A stretch of 64,000 nucleotides of DNA from Bacillota bacterium. Its GTDB lineage: Bacteria; Bacillota; SHA-98; UBA4971. Each line of letters starts with the position of its first letter. Positions within the stretch are counted from its first letter, which is position 1. The position numbers were made by a program, and so were the translations under genes. Where the stretch lies: positions 1 through 64,000 of the forward strand of contig JASEJE010000018.1 of assembly GCA_030024085.1 (NCBI GenBank), given 5' to 3'. Positions 16,589 through 26,111 of this stretch are shown in pieces. The notes under the pieces were generated by a model. It saw nothing but the letters and a program-made list of their open reading frames with translations. It was not told the DNA's origin and ran no database searches.

Positions 16589-19512
16589 TCCACCTCCAGC
16601 ACCTTCAGGCTTTCGATGCCGCGGTCGTCCACGATCTTCACGGCGACGCGCCGGTGTTCGCCCGGCTCAAAGGGCAGCGAAACCGTGCCCCGGTAGGCTT
16701 CGATCAATTCCTCGTCAATCTCGGCCTTGAGGTTGCGGGCGAGCTTCGCCCAGCCCTCGTTCTCCCCAGCCATCGGGAAGAAAACCTGGCGTGGGTAAAG
16801 GCTGCGCCCGTCGTAGTCCGTGTCCAAGAGCCATACGGCGATCTTGTCCGCGCCACCCGACTCGATTTGGCCGGTCTTCGTGTTGTAGTAGTCAAAGCCG
16901 TGCACCGAGACGCGGTATTTGCCCTTGTCCGGGGCGTCCTCGATACGCTCAACTTGCACATCCGGCTGGCCGATGAGCCAGAATGACTCGTTACTGGCGC
17001 GTTTCTTTTTCAGATCATCCGTCAGCAGATCGGCGTTCATTTGTACCTTGAGCAACTGCATCCCGGCCAGTTCCGATTTGAATTCATCAATATCCTTGGC
17101 TGCTTCTGGATCGAACTGAAAGGCGGCGAAAACCAGAAGCTTCGGTCGCGGCACCAGGGTTCGCGCTTCCTCCCAGGCGCGTTCGACCTGCCGCTGTTCC
17201 AGTGATCCATGCTCCGGGCCAAAGGAAACCACTACGCGCAGGCTCTCGTAGGCCGGCTTACCAGCATAGGATGTGCCTTCCTCGCGCACCGAGTCGGCGC
17301 CCTCGGCGCTGGGGCGGGTTTCACCGTCGGCGTGCAACCAGCGGCAGCCGGGCAAGGGCTCCAGCCGTGAGAAGCGAATGTATTGCCCGTTCTTCCCACG
17401 AATGCCGGTGCGCAGGAGTTCGTCGCGCCATTCGGCTTGGCGCAGCGTCTCGCCGAAGCGGGCGATGGAGGTGTCGGCGGGCTGCGGCGAGCCTTCCAAG
17501 AGTTCCTCCACCGACTTGACCGCCGGGGCAGGCACGGCCTCGACGGTAAAGGGACCGGTCACGCGCACCTTCTTGCGGTCCACAAAGGGCTGGTCATAGA
17601 GCGTCTCTTGATCGGCATGGCGGGCGATGGCGGCGTCCATCGCTTGCTGCATGGCCCGGCGGGCGGCATGGAAGGCATTGAACGGTATACGGGCACGGTC
17701 GGGCCAGTCGTGCGGGAACTCGAAGGGTACTTCCCAATCGAGAAGTGCGTTGGCTGGGACCTCCTCCCCCGAAGGCAGTTTCACCATGGCGCTGTCCGGC
17801 GCGCGGAAATCTACTCTCCGACCGCTTCTCCCGCCGGTTCGCACTCCGAACGGTATATCGTGCCCGCGCAGGACAGCGTTGAGGTCAGAAAGCGCCCGCT
17901 CGATGGCCGGGTGCATGCGCGCGCAAATGCCGTCGATGTCCGGATTGTTGGCGATGGACTTGAGAGTGACGTGTGGCACGGTCTTGTACTTGAAACCGCT
18001 GCCGACGCCTTCCTCCGGGTGCGCCAGCTCGTAGTAGTCGAAGATGGCGGTCATCAGCCGTTGGCGCGCCAGGGTGATGGCCACGCGGGAGGTGTCGCAG
18101 GTGATCCAGCGGCGGCCCCACTGCTCGGCCACGTAAGCGGTGGTGCCGCTGCCGCAGGTCGGGTCGAACACCAGGTCGCCCGGGTCGGTGGTCATGAGGA
18201 GGCAGCGCTCGACGATTTCAGTCGAGCTCTGAACCACATAAACCTTTGGGTCTGAACGACTCTGCACGGCACCACTGATGTCATGCCAAAGGTTGCCAAT
18301 CGCGGCGAGCGGGAAGTCATCTTTGAAGCGACGGTATGCGAGTCCACCGCCTGTTGTAGCCTGCAAGCGTTCTGCGTTCGCCAATCGTTCTAGGCCCTCT
18401 CGATTGGTTTTGAATGTGCCTTTCGCTGGGGTGTACTTGCGGCCACCGAATTGGAATTCACGCACATCACCTTCACCGGCGGGTCGCGAACTCGTCAGAT
18501 TGTCAATTCGGAAAAGCTTCACGCCAGTGCGAATCTGCGACTCCTTCAGTGCTGACGAAGGAACAACTGAACCGTCACTCAACAACGCTTGGTCGTACCG
18601 ATCATCCGCAACGTCACTGCGAGAAACAAACAGTTGGCGGTATTTTGTGCGGTTGCGATCGCGCGCATACCACAGGATGAAATCAGTCGTAGCTCCAAGT
18701 AATGTTGCGGTTCCCTGACTGGTTGTCTTTCTTACAGAAATGAGAGAAACAAAGTTTGCAGGTTTGAATACCTCATCCATCAACTCCCGCACGTGGTGCA
18801 GGTTCTCGTCGCTGATCTGTACGAAGATGCTACCCGATTCGGTGAGGAGTTCCCGCGCCAAGAGCAGCCGGTCGCGCAGGTAGGTGAGGTAGGAGTGGAT
18901 GCCCAGCTCCCAGGTGTCGCGGAAAGCGTGGATCTGCTCCGGCTCGGTGGTGAGGTCCTCGTCCTTGCCGTCTTTCACATCGCGCTTGTTGACGAACGGC
19001 TGGAAGTTGGAGCCGTACTTGATGCCGTAGGGCGGGTCGATGTAGATCATCTGCACCTTGCCCGCCAGGCCCTCCTTTTCCAGCAGGGAGTTCATCACCA
19101 GCAGGCTGTCGCCGGCGATCAAGCGGTTGGTCCAGCCGTGCTTGTGCTGGTAGAACTCAATTGCCTGCCGAAGGGGTTCTTTGCGTTCGGCCTCAAAGAG
19201 CGACAGCTGCTCACTGGCGTTGCCATTGCGTTTGCGTACCGCCTCGATGATGGTGCGTGGGTCAATGCGCTCGTGTACGTGCAGTGAGACGGTGGGTACT
19301 TCAAACGAGGTGTGCTCGGCCTTGCCCGCCCACACCAGTTGTGGGTCGAGGTGCGGGTCATAGGCGTACTTCTTCTTCTGCCCCGCGTCCGGGTCGGTCT
19401 CGGGTGTCACCAGTCCCACGGGCGGGTTGTTGATGCGCTCCTTATCCCGGTGCTCGTAGGATTCAACCGGGCGTTTCGTAGTGGGCCTCTTTTCTCGGTG
19501 TTTGCGCGCCAT
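16585..19512 (-). CDS. mod: Type III restriction-modification methyltransferase, Mod subunit
   Basis: A 975-residue adenine-N6 DNA methyltransferase of the beta class. The catalytic motif DPPY (residues 159-162, MIYIDPPYGIKYGSNF) precedes the S-adenosylmethionine motif DPTCGSGTTAYVAEQWGRRW. The region between holds a variable target-recognition segment (~250-440). It recognises and methylates the asymmetric site and forms the Mod2Res complex. It is longer than typical Mod (~650) because of extended N-terminal and C-terminal regions. It overlaps res. Start ATG 19512 (MARKHREKRP). Confidence 0.93.
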   Translation of the reverse strand: MARKHREKRPTTKRPVESYEHRDKERINNPPVGLVTPETDPDAGQKKKYAYDPHLDPQLVWAGKAEHTSFEVPTVSLHVHERIDPRTIIEAVRKRNGNASEQLSLFEAERKEPLRQAIEFYQHKHGWTNRLIAGDSLLVMNSLLEKEGLAGKVQMIYIDPPYGIKYGSNFQPFVNKRDVKDGKDEDLTTEPEQIHAFRDTWELGIHSYLTYLRDRLLLARELLTESGSIFVQISDENLHHVRELMDEVFKPANFVSLISVRKTTSQGTATLLGATTDFILWYARDRNRTKYRQLFVSRSDVADDRYDQALLSDGSVVPSSALKESQIRTGVKLFRIDNLTSSRPAGEGDVREFQFGGRKYTPAKGTFKTNREGLERLANAERLQATTGGGLAYRRFKDDFPLAAIGNLWHDISGAVQSRSDPKVYVVQSSTEIVERCLLMTTDPGDLVFDPTCGSGTTAYVAEQWGRRWITCDTSRVAITLARQRLMTAIFDYYELAHPEEGVGSGFKYKTVPHVTLKSIANNPDIDGICARMHPAIERALSDLNAVLRGHDIPFGVRTGGRSGRRVDFRAPDSAMVKLPSGEEVPANALLDWEVPFEFPHDWPDRARIPFNAFHAARRAMQQAMDAAIARHADQETLYDQPFVDRKKVRVTGPFTVEAVPAPAVKSVEELLEGSPQPADTSIARFGETLRQAEWRDELLRTGIRGKNGQYIRFSRLEPLPGCRWLHADGETRPSAEGADSVREEGTSYAGKPAYESLRVVVSFGPEHGSLEQRQVERAWEEARTLVPRPKLLVFAAFQFDPEAAKDIDEFKSELAGMQLLKVQMNADLLTDDLKKKRASNESFWLIGQPDVQVERIEDAPDKGKYRVSVHGFDYYNTKTGQIESGGADKIAVWLLDTDYDGRSLYPRQVFFPMAGENEGWAKLARNLKAEIDEELIEAYRGTVSLPFEPGEHRRVAVKIVDDRGIESLKVLEVD

Positions 19513-19536
19513 CCCGTCTCACCTGCTGATCGTTCC

Positions 19537-19743
19537 TTATGTGATCATAAGCGTGCTAGGATAAATCTTGCTTTTGGACGCCATCGAGCCATTGGCCAGA
19601 ACGATACGTTGCACCCAAGCGAAGTTGGCGTTGCCTACCTGGGCACTCCGTACCTCTAGCGCTTTTCGTCGCGCAGGCGCCAGTCCTGCCAACCATCCTT
19701 GTTGAACGTGCTTGAGAGTCGGCTTCGGAAACTTACCCGCCAT
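19537..19743 (-). CDS. Small hypothetical protein
   Basis: A 68-residue basic protein (MAGKFPKPTLKHVQQGWLAG...). Its start overlaps the end of the DUF1016 gene and it ends 24 bp before mod, so it fits into the operon by position. I recognise no domain. It may be real or chance coding. Confidence 0.4.
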   Translation of the reverse strand: MAGKFPKPTLKHVQQGWLAGLAPARRKALEVRSAQVGNANFAWVQRIVLANGSMASKSKIYPSTLMIT

Positions 19744-20797
19744 ACCCCGCCTCGTCTACCGGTTTTCTTTCTCGTTCCTCCACCGCCTTCAGCTCCGCCT
19801 CCAATTGCTCCACCGTAGGCAGGCTGCCCTTGAGGTGTTCAGGCAGGGCTTTGGCAAGCTGATATTCCGCAACGCCCATCGGTTTGTGCACATCGCGCAG
19901 GGCGTACTCCACAATGACGTGGCTTTTGCCTTTGCACAGTAAAATGCCAATGGTAGGGTTGTCCTGCGGATGGCGCAGCAGGTCGTCCGCCGCGGAGAGG
20001 TAGAAGTTCAGCTTGCCTGCGTATTCGGGCTTGAATTCGGTCGTCTTCAGCTCGACCACCACAAAGCAGCGGAGCTTCACGTGGTAGAACAAGAGGTCGA
20101 GATAGAAGTCTTCGCCGCCGACCTCCAGATGATAGTTGCTGCCGACGAAAGCGAAGCCTACACCCAATTCGAGCATGAAGTCTTTCAGGTGCTCCAGCAA
20201 TCCTTTGTGCAGGTCGCGCTCGACGGCGGCGTCGTGTGTGGTTAGGAAGTCGAAGTTGTAGGGGTCTTTAAGAATCTGCTGCGCCAATTCGGATTGGGGC
20301 GCTGGCAGGGTGCGGCTGAAGTTGGTGATCGCCCTGCCCGTACGCTCGTGCAGGCGGGTTTCGATCTGCGCCTCGAGTACGGCGCGGCTCCAGCCATGCT
20401 CGATACAGGCGCGGGCGTACCACTCGCGCAGCGCCGGGTCTTTCACCTTTTCCAGAATAACGCAGTTGTGGAACCACGGGATTAGTGCAGCAACCTGCTG
20501 CACGAATTGCTCGTCCGAGTATGCCTCGGCAAATGCCCGCATGTATTTCAGATTGCGCGGGGAAAACCCCCTCATGTCGGGGAAGTCCTGGCGCAGGTCC
20601 TCGGCGAGTCGGTCGATGACTCTTGCGCCCCAGCCTTCCTTTGCCTGACGGTGCAGGATCGTTTGCCCGATCTGCCAATAGAGCAGAACGAGTTCTCGGT
20701 TGACCATCAGCGCCGCGCGAACCCTCGCGGTGCGTATGCGCTGCTTCAGGTCTTCGAGCAGTTCCTGATAGGCCTTGGAAAGGACTTCACCCGCCAT
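19733..20797 (-). CDS. DUF1016/YhcG-family PD-(D/E)xK nuclease domain protein
   Basis: A 354-residue protein with the two-part YhcG architecture. The N-terminal DUF1016_N helical domain contains RELVLLYWQIGQTI and GFSPRNLKYMRAFAEAY. The C-terminal nuclease domain contains FYLDLLFYHVKLRCFVVVEL followed by K, giving the D...E-x-K active site, and NPTIGILLCKGK. Proteins of this family commonly lie beside restriction-modification genes, and their role is poorly defined. Start ATG 20797 has GGAGGAG upstream; the frame extends further without homology. Possibly co-transcribed with mod-res. Confidence 0.88.
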   Translation of the reverse strand: MAGEVLSKAYQELLEDLKQRIRTARVRAALMVNRELVLLYWQIGQTILHRQAKEGWGARVIDRLAEDLRQDFPDMRGFSPRNLKYMRAFAEAYSDEQFVQQVAALIPWFHNCVILEKVKDPALREWYARACIEHGWSRAVLEAQIETRLHERTGRAITNFSRTLPAPQSELAQQILKDPYNFDFLTTHDAAVERDLHKGLLEHLKDFMLELGVGFAFVGSNYHLEVGGEDFYLDLLFYHVKLRCFVVVELKTTEFKPEYAGKLNFYLSAADDLLRHPQDNPTIGILLCKGKSHVIVEYALRDVHKPMGVAEYQLAKALPEHLKGSLPTVEQLEAELKAVEERERKPVDEAGYGG

Positions 20798-21158
20798 ACT
20801 CCAACTCCTCCAGACTTCGTGTGATAGCCTCGCCCGGCCGCGCGGCTTCGGCCTGCTGTGGCTGCACCCCGTCGCCCCGAGGTAGCACGAACAGAAATGC
20901 ACGCTGCCCACGAACAAATGCACGCGTGCTTTCTTGTTTTACAGACGTGCATTCCGTGCGTTCGTTACGTGCCTTTCCGGTGACCGACGCCACGGCCGCT
21001 GCTGGCTTCCCGCTCCAGACGTCGTTCTGGTGCGAGCCGGTCTGGGAGTCGATAAGCCTGAGGGCGGCTGATCTGGCACAGCTCCGCTTGAAGGACATCT
21101 TTCGCCGATTACCCGCCTTACCTAACTCTCGGCGTGTCTTGGCGGATTGCCTCATCAT
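20787..21158 (-). CDS. Hypothetical basic protein upstream of the DUF1016 gene
   Basis: A 123-residue frame whose last residues (RSLEELEYGG) overlap the DUF1016 start by 11 nt, which fits a translationally coupled gene. No domain is recognised and the composition is unusually Arg/Ala-rich. It may be the decayed end of a longer gene. Confidence 0.3.
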   Translation of the reverse strand: MMRQSAKTRRELGKAGNRRKMSFKRSCARSAALRLIDSQTGSHQNDVWSGKPAAAVASVTGKARNERTECTSVKQESTRAFVRGQRAFLFVLPRGDGVQPQQAEAARPGEAITRSLEELEYGG

Positions 21159-21220
21159 CGCCCATCTCGGCTCTTGGCCGGTTTTGGATGCTTTTTGAAG
21201 TCATCCAAAAGAACTATGGA

Positions 21221-21922
21221 TTAGTCCATATTCTTGGAGGTACGCACATAAGACGCTCCCTTGCGCCGTCCTTGCATGGTCAAGTCGCCTCGGGCAACCA
21301 GCCGAGAGAGCAGGTCGCGGGCCTGGTGGGACGCAATCCTGCACAGCCCCGCCGCCTCCCTGCGAGTGATGCGGCCGTGCTTTGCCACGTATTGCAGCAT
21401 CATCTGCTCCTGCTGCAGAGGTTCGAAGCCGCGCTGGCGCACGTAGGCGGCCTTTGCGCCGAGCCGCCGGTAGGTGGAGGCGGAAAAGTGCCAGATGCGC
21501 CCTTTTCTCTTGCCCCGGGCTTCCACTAACCCAGCTTCCACGAGGCGGTTCAACACGCCGCGGGCATCGGCTTCCGGTTTCTGAATCAGCCGGGCGGCCT
21601 CGTCCGTCGTAAAGGCGCGCTCCGCCTCGAGCCGGGCGTGCTTCTCCTTCTGCTGTAGCGTTATTCGGTAAGCCACTTCTGATTCCTGCTGGGGCTGGAG
21701 GACGCGGAGCACCCGCAGTGGTGGCGGGTGGCGGTTGCACCGCCGCTGGCGGGGCGCCAGGTGTGGAGCCAAGGTAGGTGTTGGATCAAGCCGGGCAACA
21801 GCCCAGGTTCGCCCGCAATCCTCCCATGCTCCCGGTTGCGTCCGCAACTTTGGAGCGTTGGCGACGTCGGCGACCTGCGCGACTACTTCGCCACCGCCCG
21901 CAAGTCGGACCGCCGCACCCAC
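21221..21922 (-). pseudogene. C-terminal fragment of a COG2865-type (AlbA_2) ATP-binding regulator
   Basis: The last ~150 residues carry two winged-helix repeats: FTTDEAARLIQKPEADARGV with LNRLVEAGLVEARGKRKG, and ITRREAAGLCRIASHQARDL with LSRLVARGDLTMQG. YVRQRGFEPLQQEQMMLQYV lies between them. This matches the C-termini of COG2865 putative transcriptional regulators. The N-terminal AlbA_2/ATPase portion (~350 residues) is absent; the first ~75 residues are unrelated. Likely a truncated relic at the edge of the restriction cluster. Confidence 0.5.
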
Positions 21923-22024
21923 TCCACCGTGTCAAACGCAGCGTCTGCGGTGATTATTCGGGTTATGCCGTGGCTTTTCCATGACGGCGAGGTGAACGAG
22001 GTTTCGCGGGCTGAGGCCACCAGT

Positions 22025-23248
22025 TTACAGCCTCACCGTAATGAGATTCCCCGACTCGTAGCGGCGGAGGCCCCACGCGAAGACGGCGCGCGCAGTGACC
22101 GCCAGGACCAGGGTCGCGGCGACAAGCGCCGCGAAGAAGCCTGGGTGGAAACGGCGCAAGACGTGCACCGGAACCGAACTGATGAACCCGGCGGGGATCA
22201 GCGTGAAGAGGATCACCCTCGTAATGCCCTGAAAGACCGTGGTCGGGTAAGACGCAAAGTGAATCAGCGTCGCCGAGAGCTGGTCGGAGAGTCCCTGGGA
22301 GCTTCCAATGAAGAACGCGAGCGAGTTCACGAGTACGAAGAAGCTCACGAAGAAGACGGCGACGATCAGCACCGACAGCACGTAAAGGGCGAGGCGGCCA
22401 GGGGTCGCCCCGCCGAAAGCGAGGAAGACCAGGGTGCCGAAGGCGATGTCGCCCCACGCTGACGTGCTCATGCGGCTTACGAGGGCGTGCAGGAGCACGT
22501 CCCTGGGGAGCACCAGGTAGTAATCAAGGTCGCCCCGGAGGATGAGGCCTGAAAGGCTCAGCGCGTTTCCGAACAGCCCCGTGGCCACACCGAAGGACGT
22601 GGCCAGCACCGCCCACAGCACCACGACATCCTCGCGCTGCCATGACCCGAGCACCGGGAACTTCGTGAAGTACAGCCACCAGAACGAAAGCCAGATGCCG
22701 TCGTTCAGGAACATCCCGAAGACCTGCGAGATGAAGCTCGCCCTGTACTCCATGGCAGCCTGGAGGTTGAGTCGAGCATAGGCGGCTATGAGCTGCACGT
22801 TCGCGGAGAGGCTCGCCTTCCGGCGGACCGTGCACGGGAGCACATGCGCGGCGTGACCCATGGGACGGCCGGCAACTCCCGTTCGTCCCTCGAACCCAGG
22901 CCGAGGCCCGGACCCGGGCTTCAGCGCAGGCCGAGAATCAAGCCGACCCCCCGTCCCAGTCCCAGTCCCAGTCCCAGTCCCAGCCTCAGCCTCAGCCTCA
23001 GCCTCAGCCTCAGCCTCAGCCTCAGCCTCAGCTTCAGCTTTAGCCGCAGCCTCAGCCTTAGCCTCAGGCTCAGGCTCAGGCTCAAGCTCAATTTCAACCC
23101 CAACCTCAACCTCAAGCTTGAGTTCGGACTCAAGAGCAGGTTCAGCCCGAATACCGGATGCGTCCTTGGCGGCGTGTTCCACGCGAACGGGGCGATCGCG
23201 GTTGCGATCGCGGTTGTCCCCTTTGTCTGCTTTATCCGCCGTTGACAT
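22025..23248 (-). CDS. ABC-2 type permease, DUF990/COG3694 family
   Basis: A 407-residue protein. About 150 N-terminal residues are a cytoplasmic low-complexity region, including long Ala-Glu and Gly-Thr dipeptide tracts encoded by 6-bp repeats (~22938-23130). Then follow six membrane segments: WLSFWWLYFTKFPVLG, VVLWAVLATSFGVATGLFG, LYVLSVLIVAVFFVSFFVLV, VILFTLIPAGFIS and FFAALVAATLVLAVTA are clear. DUF990 permeases pair with a COG4587 permease and a COG4586 ATPase in an exporter of unknown substrate. Start ATG 23248 has GGAAGGAGG 7 nt upstream and overlaps the preceding permease by 17 nt. Confidence 0.85.
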   Translation of the reverse strand: MSTADKADKGDNRDRNRDRPVRVEHAAKDASGIRAEPALESELKLEVEVGVEIELEPEPEPEAKAEAAAKAEAEAEAEAEAEAEAEAEAGTGTGTGTGTGGRLDSRPALKPGSGPRPGFEGRTGVAGRPMGHAAHVLPCTVRRKASLSANVQLIAAYARLNLQAAMEYRASFISQVFGMFLNDGIWLSFWWLYFTKFPVLGSWQREDVVVLWAVLATSFGVATGLFGNALSLSGLILRGDLDYYLVLPRDVLLHALVSRMSTSAWGDIAFGTLVFLAFGGATPGRLALYVLSVLIVAVFFVSFFVLVNSLAFFIGSSQGLSDQLSATLIHFASYPTTVFQGITRVILFTLIPAGFISSVPVHVLRRFHPGFFAALVAATLVLAVTARAVFAWGLRRYESGNLITVRL

Positions 23249-24194
23249 CGAGGCGCCTCCTTCCAAGGCGGAATACGCAGGACAGCACGCAACCCATCAC
23301 GGCGACCCAGGTGACCTGGCGCATCAGGATGGTAAACGGCTGCGAGCTTGCGAAGTCAGCAAACATCCTGGCGGGCGCGTAGACCACCTGGTTCATCGGC
23401 AGCGATGCGGCCACCCTGCGCAGCGCGGCCGGAAAGAGGTCGAGAGGCAGGAGGGTCCCGCCCAGGATCAGCGCAAGGCAGTTGTAAATGAGCCCGAACG
23501 GGGCGGTGTCCTCGACCCAGAAGGCCAGAAGGCCGATGGCTGCTGCCGTGATGTAGTCCACGGTGAGGCCCAGGAGCATTGATGCGAACACGAACGGCGC
23601 CGCGTGCAGCGGCACGCGGATCGGTCCCACCATGAGGAGGGCGACCGCGCCGCCAACGAGGAGGTTGGCTCCGACTTTGACTACGGACTCCCCGAGGAAG
23701 GTCGCATAGTGGAAGATGAGATAGTTCACGGGCTTGTTCAGGGAGTATGCGATCTGTCCCGACCGGACCTCCTCGTCCATCTTGCGCCAGTAGCGGACCC
23801 TTCCGGTGATGATGCTCTCCGTTATGACGAGATACCAGATCATCTGCGCCACGGAAAACCCCGCGATGGTCGGACGGCCGGTCACCGAGTAGGTCGTGCG
23901 CCAGAGATGGACGAACACAAAGATGACGACCGCCATGAAGATCGTGCGGACAAGCGTGTCCAGGAAGTACGCCGTGGCGTTCTCGACCGAGAGCTCGAAC
24001 ACCGCGAGGTACTTGTTGGCAGATCGGAGGGGGCCCAGCACAATCGAGCCGCGCCCGCACCCGCGCCCACGCCCATGCCCGCACCCGCGCCCACACCCGT
24101 GCCCGCGCTCGTGCCCGCGGCCATGGCCGCGCCCATGGCCACGCGCTGTCCAATGCAAGCCCTGCGCTTCTAAGGATCCAGACCGTGTGATCAT
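23232..24194 (-). CDS. ABC-2 type permease, COG4587 family
   Basis: A 320-residue membrane protein with about six segments (TIFMAVVIFVFVHLW, IAGFSVAQMIWYLVITESII, GANLLVGGAVALLMVG, DYITAAAIGLLAFWVEDTA, GLIYNCLALILGG, WVAVMGCVLSCVF). It is the partner of the adjacent COG3694 permease. Before the first segment is an unusual ~35-residue Gly-His/Gly-Arg repeat (GHGRGHGRGHERGHGCG...) encoded by period-6 DNA at ~24045-24135. Its start overlaps the ATPase stop (ATGA at 24191-24194), so the three genes form a coupled operon. Confidence 0.85.
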   Translation of the reverse strand: MITRSGSLEAQGLHWTARGHGRGHGRGHERGHGCGRGCGHGRGRGCGRGSIVLGPLRSANKYLAVFELSVENATAYFLDTLVRTIFMAVVIFVFVHLWRTTYSVTGRPTIAGFSVAQMIWYLVITESIITGRVRYWRKMDEEVRSGQIAYSLNKPVNYLIFHYATFLGESVVKVGANLLVGGAVALLMVGPIRVPLHAAPFVFASMLLGLTVDYITAAAIGLLAFWVEDTAPFGLIYNCLALILGGTLLPLDLFPAALRRVAASLPMNQVVYAPARMFADFASSQPFTILMRQVTWVAVMGCVLSCVFRLGRRRLDVNGG

Positions 24195-25411
24195 GCAGCC
24201 CCATCCCCGTCCCCTGGCGGAGGGGCGCCATCCGGCGCACTGTACTCGCTTGTCGGAACGCGCCGCGCAGCCTTGCCCTCCGTTTCCCTGTCACCCTCGC
24301 TCTCGCCCTTACCTTCGCCCTGGCGGTCGCCTCCGGTTGCGGCCGCAGTTGCAGTTGTAGTCCCGGTTACGGCTGCGGCAGGGGCAGGGGCAGGGGCAGG
24401 GGCAGGGACGGGAGTTGGGGCGACCTCCCGGTATATCGCCGCGATGATGTCCTCGAGCGGCGGGTCCGATATGTTGATGTCCACAACGTTGAATCGCTGA
24501 AGGATGAAGCTGACCACGCTCTCGATCCGCTGCTCCCTCGTGTCCATCTCTAGCTTCAGGCCGTACCCCTTCGCTTTCAGGACGCGCACTCCCGGCAGCG
24601 GGAGGTCCTCGTCGCCGACGGGAGAGGCGAGCTTCAAGTCAACCACCTTGCTCTTGAGGTAGCTCCGCTTCAGCGAGGACGTGCTCTCATCGAGGATGAG
24701 CTCGCCGTGATTGATGACGATGACGCGCCGGCAGAGACCCTCGATGTCTCCGACATCGTGGGATGTGAGGAAAACCGTCGTCCCTTCCTCCTCGTTCACC
24801 TGCCTTATCAGAGCCCGGATGCTCTGGCGTGCCACGACGTCGAGCCCGATGGTGGGCTCATCCAGAAAAATGAGCTGCGGCCTGTGCAGGAGGGAAGCAG
24901 CGATCTCGCACCGCATCCTCTGGCCGAGCGAGAGCTTGCGGACGGGGGTGCGCTGAAACTCTCCTATCTCGAATGTCTCGATGAGGTGGTCCCGCCGAGC
25001 CAGGTATTCCTTGCGGTCGAGTTCGTATATCCTCGCCAGCAGGTCGAAGGTGTCCAGCGGGGGCAGGTGATACCAGAGCTGAGACTTCTGGCCGAAGACG
25101 GAGCCGATGTGAAAGGCCAGGCGCTCCCGCTCTCGCCATGGCGTGAACCCGAGGACGCTCGCCTCCCCGGATGTCGGGAAAAGTATCCCCGTAAGCATCT
25201 TGATGGTGGTGGACTTGCCCGCCCCGTTGGGGCCGATGAAGGCCACCGTTTCACCCTGGTTCACCTCGAAGGAGATCCCCCGCACGGCGCGGACGTGCGA
25301 TACCTGTGGCTTGAAGACGGAGCGGACGCTCGCCCGCAGCCCGGCCTCCCTTTGCCTGACGGTAAAGGTTTTCGTCAGTTCCCTTACGGTGATCGCTTGT
25401 TCCACCGTCAC
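24191..25411 (-). CDS. ABC transporter ATP-binding protein, COG4586 family
   Basis: A 406-residue ATPase. It has Walker A GPNGAGKSTT, Q-loop region GQKSQLWYHLPP, signature LSLGQRMR, Walker B LIFLDEPTIGLD and switch His in LTSHD. A C-terminal domain follows to ~residue 335, then a ~70-residue tail of Pro-Ala, Thr/Ala and charged repeats (PTPVPAPAPAPAPA...) that the family normally lacks. It energises the two DUF990-type permeases downstream. Start is GTG 25411 or GTG 25405; both have acceptable Shine-Dalgarno matches. The substrate is unknown. Confidence 0.88.
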   Translation of the reverse strand: MTVEQAITVRELTKTFTVRQREAGLRASVRSVFKPQVSHVRAVRGISFEVNQGETVAFIGPNGAGKSTTIKMLTGILFPTSGEASVLGFTPWRERERLAFHIGSVFGQKSQLWYHLPPLDTFDLLARIYELDRKEYLARRDHLIETFEIGEFQRTPVRKLSLGQRMRCEIAASLLHRPQLIFLDEPTIGLDVVARQSIRALIRQVNEEEGTTVFLTSHDVGDIEGLCRRVIVINHGELILDESTSSLKRSYLKSKVVDLKLASPVGDEDLPLPGVRVLKAKGYGLKLEMDTREQRIESVVSFILQRFNVVDINISDPPLEDIIAAIYREVAPTPVPAPAPAPAPAAAVTGTTTATAAATGGDRQGEGKGESEGDRETEGKAARRVPTSEYSAPDGAPPPGDGDGAA

Positions 25412-25703
25412 CTCTCCCTCGCCACGCGCGGCGCCGCGCGTGTTCGCACCGCCTGCTGGTTGGCTGGCTGACTGGCCGAGCGGCCCACCGGGTGGCTGGG
25501 TGGTCGGGCGGAGCGTCTGCCGCCCGGCCGGCGCCGCTCCGCGCGCAGGTTCGAGCAGATTCTATCACAAGCTACGCGACGGCTTCAAGCTGTTGCGGCA
25601 TGCGGCTGTTACGGCAGGTCGCCAGGTAGCGTTGACCGTCCCGCGCTCATTTGGTAGAATCAGGTTACAAGGACGCGCACGACGGCGTGGGGAGGACAAG
25701 GCG

Positions 25704-26111
25704 GTGGGTGCTATGAGAGGCTCCGATTCGCCGAGAGAAACGCGCTCCACTGTAGACGTTGGGCCCTACGTAGCAGGCATAAGGCGAAGAGCACGGCTGT
25801 GGGCCAAAGAATGCGAGAAAGCACAGCGGGCAGCCAGGGCGGATGCCACAAGGATCGCCGGGCGGCTGACGGAAGCCGGTGCTACCCGGGTGGTGCTTTT
25901 CGGGTCGCTCGCGCGCGGCGCCGGTTTCACGCCCCTGAGCGACATCGACCTGGCCGTGGAGGGTATCGCCTGGTCCGATTACTGGCGTGTCTTCTCTGAG
26001 GTTTCCAAGCTGACCTCGTTTGGCGTCGACCTCGTTGTGCTTGAAGACGCCTCGCCTGAGCTTCGCCGCCGAATCTTTCTGGAGGGAGAGGACCTGTTGC
26101 ATGGTTGTTGA
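25704..26111 (+). CDS. MNT-type nucleotidyltransferase (antitoxin of a MNT/HEPN pair)
   Basis: A 135-residue protein with the full motif VVLFGSLARGAGFTPLSDID, giving the G-S-x(10)-D-x-D metal site, and a second region VDLVVLEDAS. MNT antitoxins neutralise HEPN RNase toxins by adding AMP to a Tyr. GTG 25704 has GGGGAGG 8 nt upstream; ATG 25713 is an alternative. Its end overlaps the start of a HEPN-like frame by 11 nt, the standard arrangement, but the HEPN partner is broken. Confidence 0.8.
   Translation: MGAMRGSDSPRETRSTVDVGPYVAGIRRRARLWAKECEKAQRAARADATRIAGRLTEAGATRVVLFGSLARGAGFTPLSDIDLAVEGIAWSDYWRVFSEVSKLTSFGVDLVVLEDASPELRRRIFLEGEDLLHGC

Noticed and set aside
15161-16696. 511-codon open frame opposite res
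   Set aside because: It lies wholly antisense to a well-conserved Res gene and has no domain; long antisense frames are expected at this GC content. The same holds for frames opposite hsdR (10136-11296), etfB, hutI and flgI.
10043-21922. A complete type I restriction system
   Set aside because: No hsdM or hsdS is present; the methyltransferase here is a type III Mod and hsdR lacks its nuclease domain.
22938-23130. The Ala-Glu/Gly-Thr tract as a non-coding minisatellite with the permease starting after it
   Set aside because: The ATG at 23248 has an excellent Shine-Dalgarno and overlaps the upstream gene, so the tract is probably translated; a later start cannot be fully excluded.
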